From Aromatoleum aromaticum EbN1 (lineage in GTDB: Bacteria > Pseudomonadota > Gammaproteobacteria > Burkholderiales > Rhodocyclaceae), in NCBI RefSeq assembly GCF_000025965.1, contig NC_006513.1, positions 1,860,001-1,924,000 on the forward strand: a stretch of 64,000 nt of DNA, read 5' to 3'. Below, one piece after another: positions 55,362-63,115 of this stretch. Numbering within the stretch: the stretch's first letter is position 1; each line of letters opens with the position of its first letter. The notes under the pieces were generated by a model. It worked only from the letters and a program-made list of their open reading frames with translations. It was not told the DNA's origin and made no database searches. Made by a program: the position numbers and the translations under genes.

Positions 55362-56438
55362 ATGAAGCAGGCCATTCAATCGCTCTTATTCGTCGGGATG
55401 ATCGGTGTAACGGCATCCGCGGAGGCTCAGCAATGGGAGCCTCTGCCCGCACAACCACCAATTCCAGCCGACAACCCGCAAACCGAACAAAAGGTTGAAC
55501 TCGGCAAGGTTCTGTTTTTCGATCCGCGCCTGTCCGAGCACGGCACGCTTTCGTGCAACTCCTGCCACAACGTGATGGGGAGCGGGGATGACAATCGGCC
55601 GAACTCGATCGGCATGCACGATGCCCGCGGCGGACGCAGCGCGCCCACTGTCTGGAATGCAGCGTTCCAATCGGCGCAGTTTTGGGATGGTCGCGCGGAC
55701 TCGCTGGAAGCGCAGGCCAAGGGACCCATCACCAATCCCATCGAAATGGGTATGGGCAGCGCCGAGGTCGTGATGGAGCGCTTGAAAAGCATTCCGGGGT
55801 ATCTTCCATTGTTCAAAGCAGCCTTTCCTGGCTCGCCGGACCCCATCAATATGGATAACCTGGCGAAGGCGATCGCGTCATACGAGCGCACTTTGATCAC
55901 TCCGGACACGCCTTATGATCGTTACGTCAAGGGCGATAAATCGGCATTTACCGAACAACAGGCCCGCGGCATGCAAACGTTCGCAGAGCTGGGCTGCACC
56001 GCCTGTCATTCCGGCCCGAACTTCAGCGGCCCGTCGTTGCAAGCCGGTCAGGGTTTTTTCATGAAATTTCCGACCTTTGCCGGCAGCAAGTATGACGATC
56101 AGTATGACTTGTTATTGGATACCGGACGCCACGCAGTCACCAAGCAGGAGTCGGACAGACATCTGTGGCGCGTGCCTACATTGCGCAATATTGCGCTGAC
56201 GGCACCCTATCTCCACAACGGCAAGGTGGAGACGCTCGAGGAAGCAGTGGTGGTGATGGCGAAGACACAGCTGAACAAGGACGTAACCCCCGCGCAAGTC
56301 AAGGATGTAGTCGCCTTCCTGACAAGTCTTGGCGGGAGTTTTCCCGCGCAGACCATGCCGCGTCTTCCGCTAACGGTGGGAGTCAGCATCGTGCCCGCTG
56401 TGGACCCGCACCTCAAGACCACGCCCCTGAGCCACTGA
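55362..56438 (+). CDS. Di-haem cytochrome c peroxidase
   Basis: A 358-residue periplasmic enzyme reducing H2O2 with electrons from cytochromes. Signal peptide MKQAIQSLLFVGMIGVTASA. Haem motifs are CNSCH near residue 65 and CTACH near residue 213. Conserved MGSGDDNRPNSIG, GGRSAPTVWNAAF and LHNGKVETLEEAV fit the CcpA/MauG family. The ATG at 55362 follows GGGAGA; the longer frame from 55068 has no signal peptide and is rejected. The region 55056-55361 between it and the preceding gene has lower GC and holds no gene. Confidence 0.92.
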   Translation: MKQAIQSLLFVGMIGVTASAEAQQWEPLPAQPPIPADNPQTEQKVELGKVLFFDPRLSEHGTLSCNSCHNVMGSGDDNRPNSIGMHDARGGRSAPTVWNAAFQSAQFWDGRADSLEAQAKGPITNPIEMGMGSAEVVMERLKSIPGYLPLFKAAFPGSPDPINMDNLAKAIASYERTLITPDTPYDRYVKGDKSAFTEQQARGMQTFAELGCTACHSGPNFSGPSLQAGQGFFMKFPTFAGSKYDDQYDLLLDTGRHAVTKQESDRHLWRVPTLRNIALTAPYLHNGKVETLEEAVVVMAKTQLNKDVTPAQVKDVVAFLTSLGGSFPAQTMPRLPLTVGVSIVPAVDPHLKTTPLSH

Positions 56439-56718
56439 TACGTGACGGGCGTGACGGTCGGGTCTTGGTGTGAACCGACGTCTGGCTGAAACACGAACGG
56501 ACTCGGCACACTCAAGGCGTGGATGGGCGCAACCCACTTCCTGACCAAGGGCCTCGGTCGGGAGCAGTCGGGGAGGCATAGCGGTTCGAGTGTCACGTTC
56601 GGCCGAGTTTTACGCGTAGGTCGGCCGCCAGGTTTCCGGCCGAAGCGGCCTCTCAAATGCTCCCTCTGCAGAAGCGACGACCGGCAGCAGTGGGCCGGTA
56701 GAACGTACCGGCCTTGGC

Positions 56719-57015
56719 TCAAGACTTCTTCGTCTTCGTCTTCGTCTTCGTCTTCGACTCGACGACACTGCCGTCGACCGGGTTGTGGTAGATCTCGACC
56801 TTGTTGCCGTCCTTGTCCATGCCATATAGCTCGTAGCAATTCCCCTTGGTGACTTGGAAGCGCTCGAGCGTGTAGCCGGCGTCGACGAGCTTCCGGAGCA
56901 TGGTCGTTTGCGGCATCCAGCTGCTTTCCGGGGTTTCGGTGCAGGCCGGGCCGGCGAAAGCGGCGGTGCCCATCAGCACGCTGGAAGCGGCGACGATGAG
57001 ATGATGAAGTTTCAT
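56719..57015 (-). CDS. Small exported PepSY-domain protein, copy 2
   Basis: A 98-residue near-duplicate of the protein at 46386-46676, differing at few residues (for example GMDKDG versus GTDKDG) and by one more Lys-Thr pair in the tail (KTKTKTKTKKS). Same signal peptide and PepSY core. The duplicated block covers the gene and about 70 bp upstream, including the TTCA repeat. It is divergent from the next PepSY gene. The gap 56439-56718 contains no gene. Confidence 0.82.
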   Translation of the reverse strand: MKLHHLIVAASSVLMGTAAFAGPACTETPESSWMPQTTMLRKLVDAGYTLERFQVTKGNCYELYGMDKDGNKVEIYHNPVDGSVVESKTKTKTKTKKS

Positions 57016-57070
57016 GGCTGTTCTCCTTTCATGCCGGGATGGCATGGAACGCATTCTGTGGAAACGGAGA

Positions 57071-57085
57071 TGAATAAAAGCTGAA
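57071..57085 (-). promoter_or_regulatory. Direct repeat TTCA-N7-TTCA upstream of PepSY copy 2
   Basis: Minus strand TTCAGCTTTTATTCA, two TTCA units 11 bp apart, 56 bp before the start codon, exactly as for copy 1. It suggests control by an OmpR/PhoB-type regulator encoded elsewhere. The remaining part of 57016-57286 has no gene. Confidence 0.5.
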
Positions 57086-57286
57086 CGAGCAACGCAATCG
57101 CGGCGTGATGACAGGGGGCTCACAATTCACGGGCAAGTGCGACCCTGCTGTCCAGGATGGACACTGACATATCCGGATACCACGACACGGCTCGTTTCAC
57201 CGCGCTCGTTAAGCAGCGGTTCAGGTTCGGTGCGACAGAATGCGTCCTGTGCCGATTGGGCATGCAAACCAACTTGGAGAATCCAA

Positions 57287-57559
57287 ATGAGAAGCCTTAA
57301 TGCCTTGCTTGCCGTCGCCGGCCTGACGCTGAGCGCCGTTGCCTTCGCCGGGCCGCAGTGCACCGACATGCCGAAATCGGACTGGATGTCCGAGGAAGCG
57401 ATGAAACAGAAGATCGCCGAACAAGGCTATACCGTCGATAAGTTCAAGACGACGGACGGCAACTGCTACGAAATCTACGGCAAGGACCAGGACGGCAAGA
57501 AGGTCGAGATCTACTTCAGTCCGATCGACGGCAGCGTGGTCAAAGAGAAGCGCGGCTGA
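57287..57559 (+). CDS. Small exported PepSY-domain protein paired with cytochrome b561
   Basis: A 90-residue protein: signal MRSLNALLAVAGLTLSAVAFA, then QCTDMPKSDWMSEEAMKQKI, AEQGYTVDKFKTTDGNCYEI and YFSPIDGSVVKEKRG, a single PepSY-like domain with the Cys pair seen in the other copies. It starts at an ATG behind TTGGAGAATCCAA and lies 23 bp upstream of the cytochrome b561 gene. PepSY-b561 pairs are common and are thought to serve membrane redox reactions. A truncated copy lies at 52334-52514. Confidence 0.82.
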   Translation: MRSLNALLAVAGLTLSAVAFAGPQCTDMPKSDWMSEEAMKQKIAEQGYTVDKFKTTDGNCYEIYGKDQDGKKVEIYFSPIDGSVVKEKRG

Positions 57560-57582
57560 GCGCGATACCAGAGGAGGCCGCG

Positions 57583-58104
57583 ATGTCCATGGGAAAGGTC
57601 AGAGTCTGGGATCGCCCGGTGCGCATTTTTCACTGGGGATTGGTCGCTTCGTTGACTGCCGCCTATCTCACGTCCGAGGACGCCGAGTCTCCTCACCAGT
57701 GGGCGGGATACCTCGCGCTCGCATTGGTCGCATTCCGCGTCGTGTGGGGGTTCGTCGGCAGTCCGCACGCGCGCTTCGCCGACTTCGTGCCACGGCCGGC
57801 GACCCTGGTCGACTATGTCGGTCAGCTTGCGCGCGGGCGCGAGCCGCGTCATCTGGGCCACAATCCGGCAGCTGCGGTGATGATCGTGTTTCTGATGGCG
57901 ATGGTGGCAACGATCGGCACCACCGGCTGGCTGATGACGACCGACTGGGGGTGGGGAAGTGAAATTCTCGAGGAGGTGCACGTCACCGCAGTCGATCTGA
58001 CGCTCGGCGCGATTGCGCTCCACGTCGCCGCGGCGATCTTCGAAAGTGTTCGCCACCGGGAAAACCTCATCCTGTCGATGCTGACGGGCTACAAGCGCCG
58101 ATAG
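57583..58104 (+). CDS. Cytochrome b561 family membrane protein
   Basis: A 173-residue inner-membrane di-haem b protein with four helices. Histidines in RIFHWGLVAS, SPHQWAGYLALAL, EEVHVTAVDL and ALHVAAAIFES are the likely haem ligands; the motif RVWDRPVRIFHW at the start is typical of the Ni/Fe-hydrogenase b-type/b561 family. It passes electrons between quinone or cytosolic donors and a periplasmic acceptor. It follows the PepSY gene behind AGGAGG. No copy survives in duplicate A. Confidence 0.9.
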   Translation: MSMGKVRVWDRPVRIFHWGLVASLTAAYLTSEDAESPHQWAGYLALALVAFRVVWGFVGSPHARFADFVPRPATLVDYVGQLARGREPRHLGHNPAAAVMIVFLMAMVATIGTTGWLMTTDWGWGSEILEEVHVTAVDLTLGAIALHVAAAIFESVRHRENLILSMLTGYKRR

Positions 58105-58191
58105 CGCGGACCCTGCGGGCGGGCCGGGAGTGCCAAGCGAAAGAACGCGGTCGCAGTTCTGGCGGACTGTGGGTTTTTCTTGCTTCCGGCA

Positions 58192-59448
58192 TTAAATGCC
58201 GAAATGAAACCGAACCCGCTCTTCCAGCAATCGCCGGACATCCTCCTCGTTACACTGGCCTAGGCGGTTGAACACTTCGCGGGCAATCGGGCGGAAGGCA
58301 GCCATCACACGCGGGTCGAAATGGCTCCCGGTGTCCGCCTCCAGGATCGACATCGTTGTCTCGAGGCCCATCGGCTCTTTGTAGGGTCGTTTCGAGCTGA
58401 GTGCATCGAAGACGTCCGCCACGGCAAATATGCGCGCGGCAAGCGGGATTCCGTCGCCCGACAGTTTGCGCGGGTAACCCGAGCCGTCCCACTTTTCGTG
58501 ATGGGCCGCGACCACCGCATTCGCGTCCTCGAGCCACCCGATGCCGGACACAATTTCCTCGCCATGCGCGACGTGCGTATGCATGATTTTGCTCTCTTCG
58601 GCGTCGAGCTTGCCCGGTTTGAGCAGAATCGCATCGGGAATGCTGATCTTGCCGACGTCGTGCAGAAAACTGCCAACGATCAACGACTGCATCGTCCTGC
58701 CGCGCAGGCCGAGGCGTTCGCCGATGCGCGCAGCAAGCCACGCAACGCGAAAATTGTGGGCGCCGGTATCGGAATCCCGCATCGCGACGGCACGCCCGAG
58801 CGCTTCCATCATCGACAGGTGCGAATCAAGGATTTCGCGGGCCTTGCGCTCATTGTCGGCCGACAGACGTACGACAACGGGATAGATTGCGGTGCCGCAC
58901 AACAGCGAGGCGAATCCGACCATCAGGGCAGCGCTGAGCGCATTCGCACGCATCTGCTCGCGCTGCCACGTCGGGATGACGCGAACACCTTCGAAGTATC
59001 CCGTGATCCGATCCGCGTCGACGGTTCCTTGCAGCGGGACAAAAACTCGCAACACCCAACGCCTGTCTTCAAGTCTGAAGCTCTCATGAAAACCGGCACG
59101 GTAAGCGGGACGTACGTGCGAGGGCAGCTGTTCTTCAACCGCTTCGCCCTCCTCGGTCATTGCCTGGGCGAGCTTTACTCCTTGCCGGTCATAGATTTCG
59201 GCGATGTCGAACAGTCCCCCGGCAAGAGCACTCGCGGCCTTGCGGGCGTTGTCGCCAGCCTCCGGGCCGGTCAGCGTAATAGCGCCGAAATGATGCAGAA
59301 GGCGGCGTGACTCGTCGATTGCCAGCCATACCGTTCCGTCCTCGGCACCTTTATACGCGACGAACCACGCGACCGGACTGACCAGCGCAGCAAGCAGCGC
59401 GCTGACGACCGCAATCCGTACCGCGGTTCGCTTGTTGAACGAGTTCAT
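58192..59448 (-). CDS. Membrane-anchored HD-GYP cyclic-di-GMP phosphodiesterase
   Basis: A 418-residue protein: N-terminal helix (VVSALLAALVSPVAWFVAY), a periplasmic sensor of ~150 residues, a second helix (ALSAALMVGFASLLCGTAIY) and a cytosolic HD-GYP domain. Catalytic HD is His263-Asp264 in LHDVGKISIPD, and the GYP signature is HHEKWDGSGYP near 315-326. It should hydrolyse c-di-GMP in response to a periplasmic cue. The start at 59448 gives a clean N-terminal anchor; the longer frame runs into the repeated spacer. It is convergent with cytochrome b561. A collapsed copy lies at 52514-52904. Confidence 0.92.
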   Translation of the reverse strand: MNSFNKRTAVRIAVVSALLAALVSPVAWFVAYKGAEDGTVWLAIDESRRLLHHFGAITLTGPEAGDNARKAASALAGGLFDIAEIYDRQGVKLAQAMTEEGEAVEEQLPSHVRPAYRAGFHESFRLEDRRWVLRVFVPLQGTVDADRITGYFEGVRVIPTWQREQMRANALSAALMVGFASLLCGTAIYPVVVRLSADNERKAREILDSHLSMMEALGRAVAMRDSDTGAHNFRVAWLAARIGERLGLRGRTMQSLIVGSFLHDVGKISIPDAILLKPGKLDAEESKIMHTHVAHGEEIVSGIGWLEDANAVVAAHHEKWDGSGYPRKLSGDGIPLAARIFAVADVFDALSSKRPYKEPMGLETTMSILEADTGSHFDPRVMAAFRPIAREVFNRLGQCNEEDVRRLLEERVRFHFGI

Positions 59449-60036
59449 GTGCTGCTCCCAACGAGTGACTACACGTAGCCCGACCGGAGACGGTACTGGC
59501 CAAAAGATCCCGGTTTTTCGAGCGCTGCGTGTCGTCCTGAATTCTTGCCGACTTCCCCACGTGCGGCTTATTGGATCGCGGCTCGCCGCAGCGCGCGACG
59601 ACGCATGAAGGCTGCGCACGCAGCGGTGCTCACCGTTCATTTTGCATTCAGCTCGACCCGCGTAACGTTCAAACCTGATTCCACGGTAACTGGAGAACGT
59701 CATGAACTCGAAGGTCCGTAAAGGCAAGAACGAGGAGTCGGTTTGCGGTCGCCGGCTCCCCCGTTTCATCCCAGGCCGCTTCGAGGCTGGCCCGAATTGC
59801 GGGACGGCCTTGGCAGTGAAAACCGAAAGGAGACAGGAAATGAACGCGAAATCTGCAAGAAAACTGGCCATCGCCTGCGCGCTCGCGCTGACCGGGATTG
59901 CCGGTGTAACCACCGGAGCAGTCGCTGCAAACGACCAAGTACCGCCGACGCAAGCCGAGGTCAAATGGCAAACTGACACGGCGCTCGAGCAAGGCATGCT
60001 GAATATCCGTAAGCGGTAACTGACGAGCGTTCTTGA

Positions 60037-61653
60037 CTACTTCGAGATCCCGAAGAGATCGGATCGCAGCGGGTTGGCAGCGAAGTGCTGCTTCCACAGA
60101 CGGGGGGTGAGTTGCGCGACGTCGGCAGCGGGGTGTTGGCCGACACGCTGCAGCACATCGACCAAATATTCGTACGGATCGATGTCGTGCAGCCGGCAGG
60201 TGGCGATCAGGCTCTGCGCGATGCCGACGTATTTGGCGCCGACCTCGGTCCAGCAAAAGAGCCAGTTGCGACGTCCCATGGGCACCACGCGCAACGCCCG
60301 CTCGAGATGGTTTGTGTCGATCGACACTTCGGGGTCGCGCAGGTACACCTCGAGGGCGGCACGGCGCTCCCGCACATAAGCCATGGCGGTGGTGAGCGGC
60401 GAACTGGGCAGCAAGCCGTGGGTGTCGAACTGGGCATCGACCCAGGCGAAGAACTCGTGGACCACGGGCTGTGCATGCTCGATCCGGTACGCCCGGCTCG
60501 CCTCGCCGACGAGCGTGGCCTCGCGGATGCGTTTCTCGACTGCATAGAGCTTGCCGATCATCTCCAGCGCCCGGCCCGCACGCTCGGGCTCGACCGACTG
60601 GGCGTCGAAGAACTTCCTCCTCGAATGCGCCCAGCATTGAGCGTGCGTGAGTCCGCACTTCTCGGCATAGCGTTCGTAGACTCCATAGCCATCGGTGAGG
60701 AGCACCGCCCCCTCGGGGGGCGGGTCAGTGCCCAGGATCTGCTCGATGTGCTGCGCCTTGCGGCTCTCGTGATAGACGAAACAGATCTCGTCACGTTCGC
60801 CATAGACCGGCCAGAAATAGCCGCCTTTCATCTTGCCGGGGCCAGCACGGCCGGCCTTGATCGGGGTCTCGTCCATCGCCTTGACCCGCGACAGCCGAAT
60901 CGAGCCGAGCTGTGCGGTGAAGACGGGTTCGAGCAGCGCGAGCGCGCTATGGGTGAGCTGCGTGAGCCACGGGCGCGACACCCTGATGCCATTGTCCCCC
61001 AGTCGCTGGTGCTGGCGGTAGAGCGGCTGGTGATAGCAGAACTTGTCCGTGATGAGCCCGACGACAAAGCTCACATCAGCGCGGCTACCCTCGATGACAC
61101 CCCTGGGCGCCGCGGGGCAGGAGATGAGCTGCGTGTTGCGAAGCTTGATCACCGGGCGCACGTATTTGAGGATGACGTAGCTGCCCGGGCGCTGCGCGAG
61201 CCGGAAACTCGTCTTCTCACCGATCACCTCGAACTGACCGGGAGCGAGCCCCTCGGCCTCGGGGTTGGGCACCTCGATCGTCTCGACCGGCACCCGGGCC
61301 TCGTCGAAGAACAGCGCCGACTCGTCGCCCTTGGCGCAGTCGCTGGTCCGGGCCCGTCGGGTATGGGCGGCAATGTCCTGGGCGGGGGGCGGCGGCGAGG
61401 ATCCGGGCACCGGCAACTCGCCCAGACTCATCTGATGTGGGTTGGCGTCCACGATGCGCTTCTCGCTCTTCTGGCCGAAGAGCTGCCGACGGAACCAGTC
61501 GAGCTGGTGGCGCATCGCCTCGAATTCGCCTTTGATGACCTCGAACTGGCGCTGCTGCGCCAAGTGCGCGCCCGCCAGTTCGACGACCTGATCGGCCGTC
61601 CACTGGGCGGCTTCTTCACGGGTCGGCAGCTGCGTCAAAGGCGTCTGAGGCAT
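60037..61653 (-). CDS. tnpC: IS66 transposase TnpC
   Basis: A 538-residue DDE transposase of the IS66 family: coiled N-terminus (QWTADQVVELAGAHLAQQRQ), a zinc-finger-like IS66 region, the DDE core with KAMDETPIKAGRAGPGKMKG, LLTDGYGVYERYAEKCGLTH, CWAHSRRKFFDAQ and NHLERALRVVPMGRRNWLFC (catalytic Glu), and the C-terminal DPYEYLVDVLQRV. Intact. Confidence 0.95.
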   Translation of the reverse strand: MPQTPLTQLPTREEAAQWTADQVVELAGAHLAQQRQFEVIKGEFEAMRHQLDWFRRQLFGQKSEKRIVDANPHQMSLGELPVPGSSPPPPAQDIAAHTRRARTSDCAKGDESALFFDEARVPVETIEVPNPEAEGLAPGQFEVIGEKTSFRLAQRPGSYVILKYVRPVIKLRNTQLISCPAAPRGVIEGSRADVSFVVGLITDKFCYHQPLYRQHQRLGDNGIRVSRPWLTQLTHSALALLEPVFTAQLGSIRLSRVKAMDETPIKAGRAGPGKMKGGYFWPVYGERDEICFVYHESRKAQHIEQILGTDPPPEGAVLLTDGYGVYERYAEKCGLTHAQCWAHSRRKFFDAQSVEPERAGRALEMIGKLYAVEKRIREATLVGEASRAYRIEHAQPVVHEFFAWVDAQFDTHGLLPSSPLTTAMAYVRERRAALEVYLRDPEVSIDTNHLERALRVVPMGRRNWLFCWTEVGAKYVGIAQSLIATCRLHDIDPYEYLVDVLQRVGQHPAADVAQLTPRLWKQHFAANPLRSDLFGISK

Positions 61654-61681
61654 GGCGTCATTTTACCAAAAACGCCAGCAT

Positions 61682-62041
61682 TCATACGGGTTTGCGGTTA
61701 CTTTCTGGAAGCGCAAAGCGCTTTTTGAAGCGTGCCGGCTCGATGCCCTCGAGCAGCAGTTTCAGCCCCGTCCAGTCCATCTCGCGGGTGGCCACCCGCG
61801 ACCAATCCGACACGAAACGGCCCGACTCGAGCCGCTTGGCCCAGATGCAAAAGCCGCTGCGATCCCAGTACAGGACCTTCATCTGGGTCGCGCGGCGGCT
61901 GATGAACACGAACAGATGCCCCGACAACGGATCCTGTCCCACGCCGTGGCGGGCGAGCGCATACAAACCGTCGAAGGATTTGCGCATATCGACCGGGCGC
62001 CCGTACAGATGCACCCGCACCGCGCCTTCGGGAAAGAACAT
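61682..62041 (-). CDS. tnpB: IS66 accessory protein TnpB
   Basis: A 119-residue IS66 Orf2-type protein: VRVHLYGRPVDMRKSFDGLY, GHLFVFISRRATQMKVLYWD and GFCIWAKRLESGRF are the standard family blocks. Needed for IS66 transposition, exact role unclear. Its ATG overlaps the tnpA stop (TGATG), giving coupled translation. Confidence 0.95.
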   Translation of the reverse strand: MFFPEGAVRVHLYGRPVDMRKSFDGLYALARHGVGQDPLSGHLFVFISRRATQMKVLYWDRSGFCIWAKRLESGRFVSDWSRVATREMDWTGLKLLLEGIEPARFKKRFALPESNRKPV

Positions 62042-62346
62042 CAGCCGCGCACCAGATGCAGCACGACGCCGTCACCCAGATCAAGCTTCAACTCCCAGCG
62101 CGAAGTACCGCCCGACCCCAGCACTCCCAGATCAACGAAGGCCTCTTTCCGAGTCGCCCCGCCAGCGACTGCCTTACCGCACACCGGACCGACCGTCGCT
62201 CGCCAGCGCTGAAAGCTCGAGACGCTGATCGACTCGCGCGCGCAGAATGCCGTGACGCTCAGCCCACTCGAACCGTGTCGGGCGAAAACCTCCTGCCACT
62301 CCTCTCGGCTGCGCCGGCGCCAATTGCGCTTGAGCACTCCTGCCAT
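62041..62346 (-). CDS. tnpA: IS66 accessory protein TnpA
   Basis: A 101-residue protein starting MAGVLKRNWRRRSREEWQEV, with a helix-turn-helix-like region (LSVTAFCARESISVSSFQRW) as in IS66 Orf1 proteins. The ATG at 62346 has a GGAGGG site; a slightly longer version from 62361 is possible. Confidence 0.9.
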   Translation of the reverse strand: MAGVLKRNWRRRSREEWQEVFARHGSSGLSVTAFCARESISVSSFQRWRATVGPVCGKAVAGGATRKEAFVDLGVLGSGGTSRWELKLDLGDGVVLHLVRG

Positions 62347-62812
62347 GAACGATCCCTCCATTGCTGAGCCTGGAGGCAATTGTCCACGTCGATCACGGGC
62401 CCAGGAATAACGCCGGTCAGTTACCGCTTACGAATATCCGGGCAGTCGTGGAACAGAGTCTCCCGCAGATTCGGGCAAACCAATTCGGCGACGAACACTA
62501 CAATGCCCTGGGCCAGACGATCGAAACGCAGGTCGCATACATTGTGAAAAACTGCAAACTCGAGCCTTCGGCAGATGCCGTATTGCACGACCTTCTGGAG
62601 GAATTATCGAGCGGCATCGACCGGGTCACCGCGAGGACGGCCGAGAACCAGCGCACCCATGGCGTCAGTTACATCATCGCTGCCCTCGATAAATACGGTC
62701 GCCAATTCGGTCACGCCGGCTGGACGCCGATCAAGGTCGTGCCTTGAGGGCTGCCGTCGGTGCCGGGCGGGAGGGGCGTCACCGGTAAGGCAACAATCGT
62801 GGGTAACTGCCT

Positions 62813-63115
62813 TATTAACCCGGTGATCAAATACAACCGTTCGCCCTGAGTGGGATATTCGCCCGATGGTCGAAAGGCGTTGGCAAGAAACAGGGCGGTG
62901 GTAGTGTTCGGGGAGTTGCTTGTGGACAAAGACCGACTGAGCACTGGTGCCCTGGAGCCCGTCCTCTGAGTATGGTTGAGGCATCGTCGGCGAGTATGGT
63001 GAGTCCCCTGGCGCGTTGGTGCTGGCCACCGGCGGGTCTGTCCGACATCCCGATTGAGAGATTGAGCGTATCGACATGCCCACGTCCGCGAGCGACCTTG
63101 ACTCAAGGAGAGAAC
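62813..63115 (+). ncRNA. Non-coding 5' segment of an IS110-family element, candidate bridge-RNA region
   Basis: About 300 bp without a plausible gene between the end of the duplicated segment and the IS110 transposase start. In IS110-group elements the left non-coding end encodes a bridge RNA that pairs with target and donor DNA. Short self-complementary pieces are visible (for example GGTGCTGGCCACC at 63031-63043). I cannot fold it reliably, and the exact left end of the element is not fixed. Confidence 0.4.

Larger units (their letters stand above)
60009..62431 (-). mobile_element. IS66-family insertion sequence, 2423 bp
   Basis: Terminal inverted repeats start GTAAGCGGTAACTGAC at both ends. 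Flanks are an 8-bp direct duplication GAATATCC at 60001-60008 and 62432-62439, the size expected for IS66. It contains the tnpA-tnpB-tnpC genes on the minus strand, all intact, so it looks recent. Confidence 0.95.
59840..62747 (+). pseudogene. Second copy of the small exported-protein gene, interrupted by IS66
   Basis: Codons 1-56 lie at 59840-60008 (MNAKSARKLAIACALALTGI to the GMLNI segment) and the remaining part at 62432-62747 (IRAVVEQSLPQIRANQFGDE to KVVP). Removing the IS66 element and one 8-bp GAATATCC repeat restores a frame matching 54579-55055. As it stands, translation would stop a few codons into the IS (IRKR then TAA), giving a truncated exported peptide. Confidence 0.9.
59474..62812 (+). 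repeat. Duplicated segment, copy B (right part), split by IS66
   Basis: 59474-60008 plus 62432-62812 reproduce 54214-55120 almost exactly, interrupted by the IS66 element at 60009-62431. The undisrupted junction at 59465-59478 also shows where the IS5-type element entered copy A. Homology ends near 62812, where the IS110-associated sequence begins. Confidence 0.88.

Noticed and set aside
59702-60019. Plus-strand frame MNSKVRKGKN... as a separate or N-terminally extended gene
   Set aside because: The same frame is broken in copy A, while the start at 59840/54579 has a strong ribosome-binding site and a clean signal peptide.
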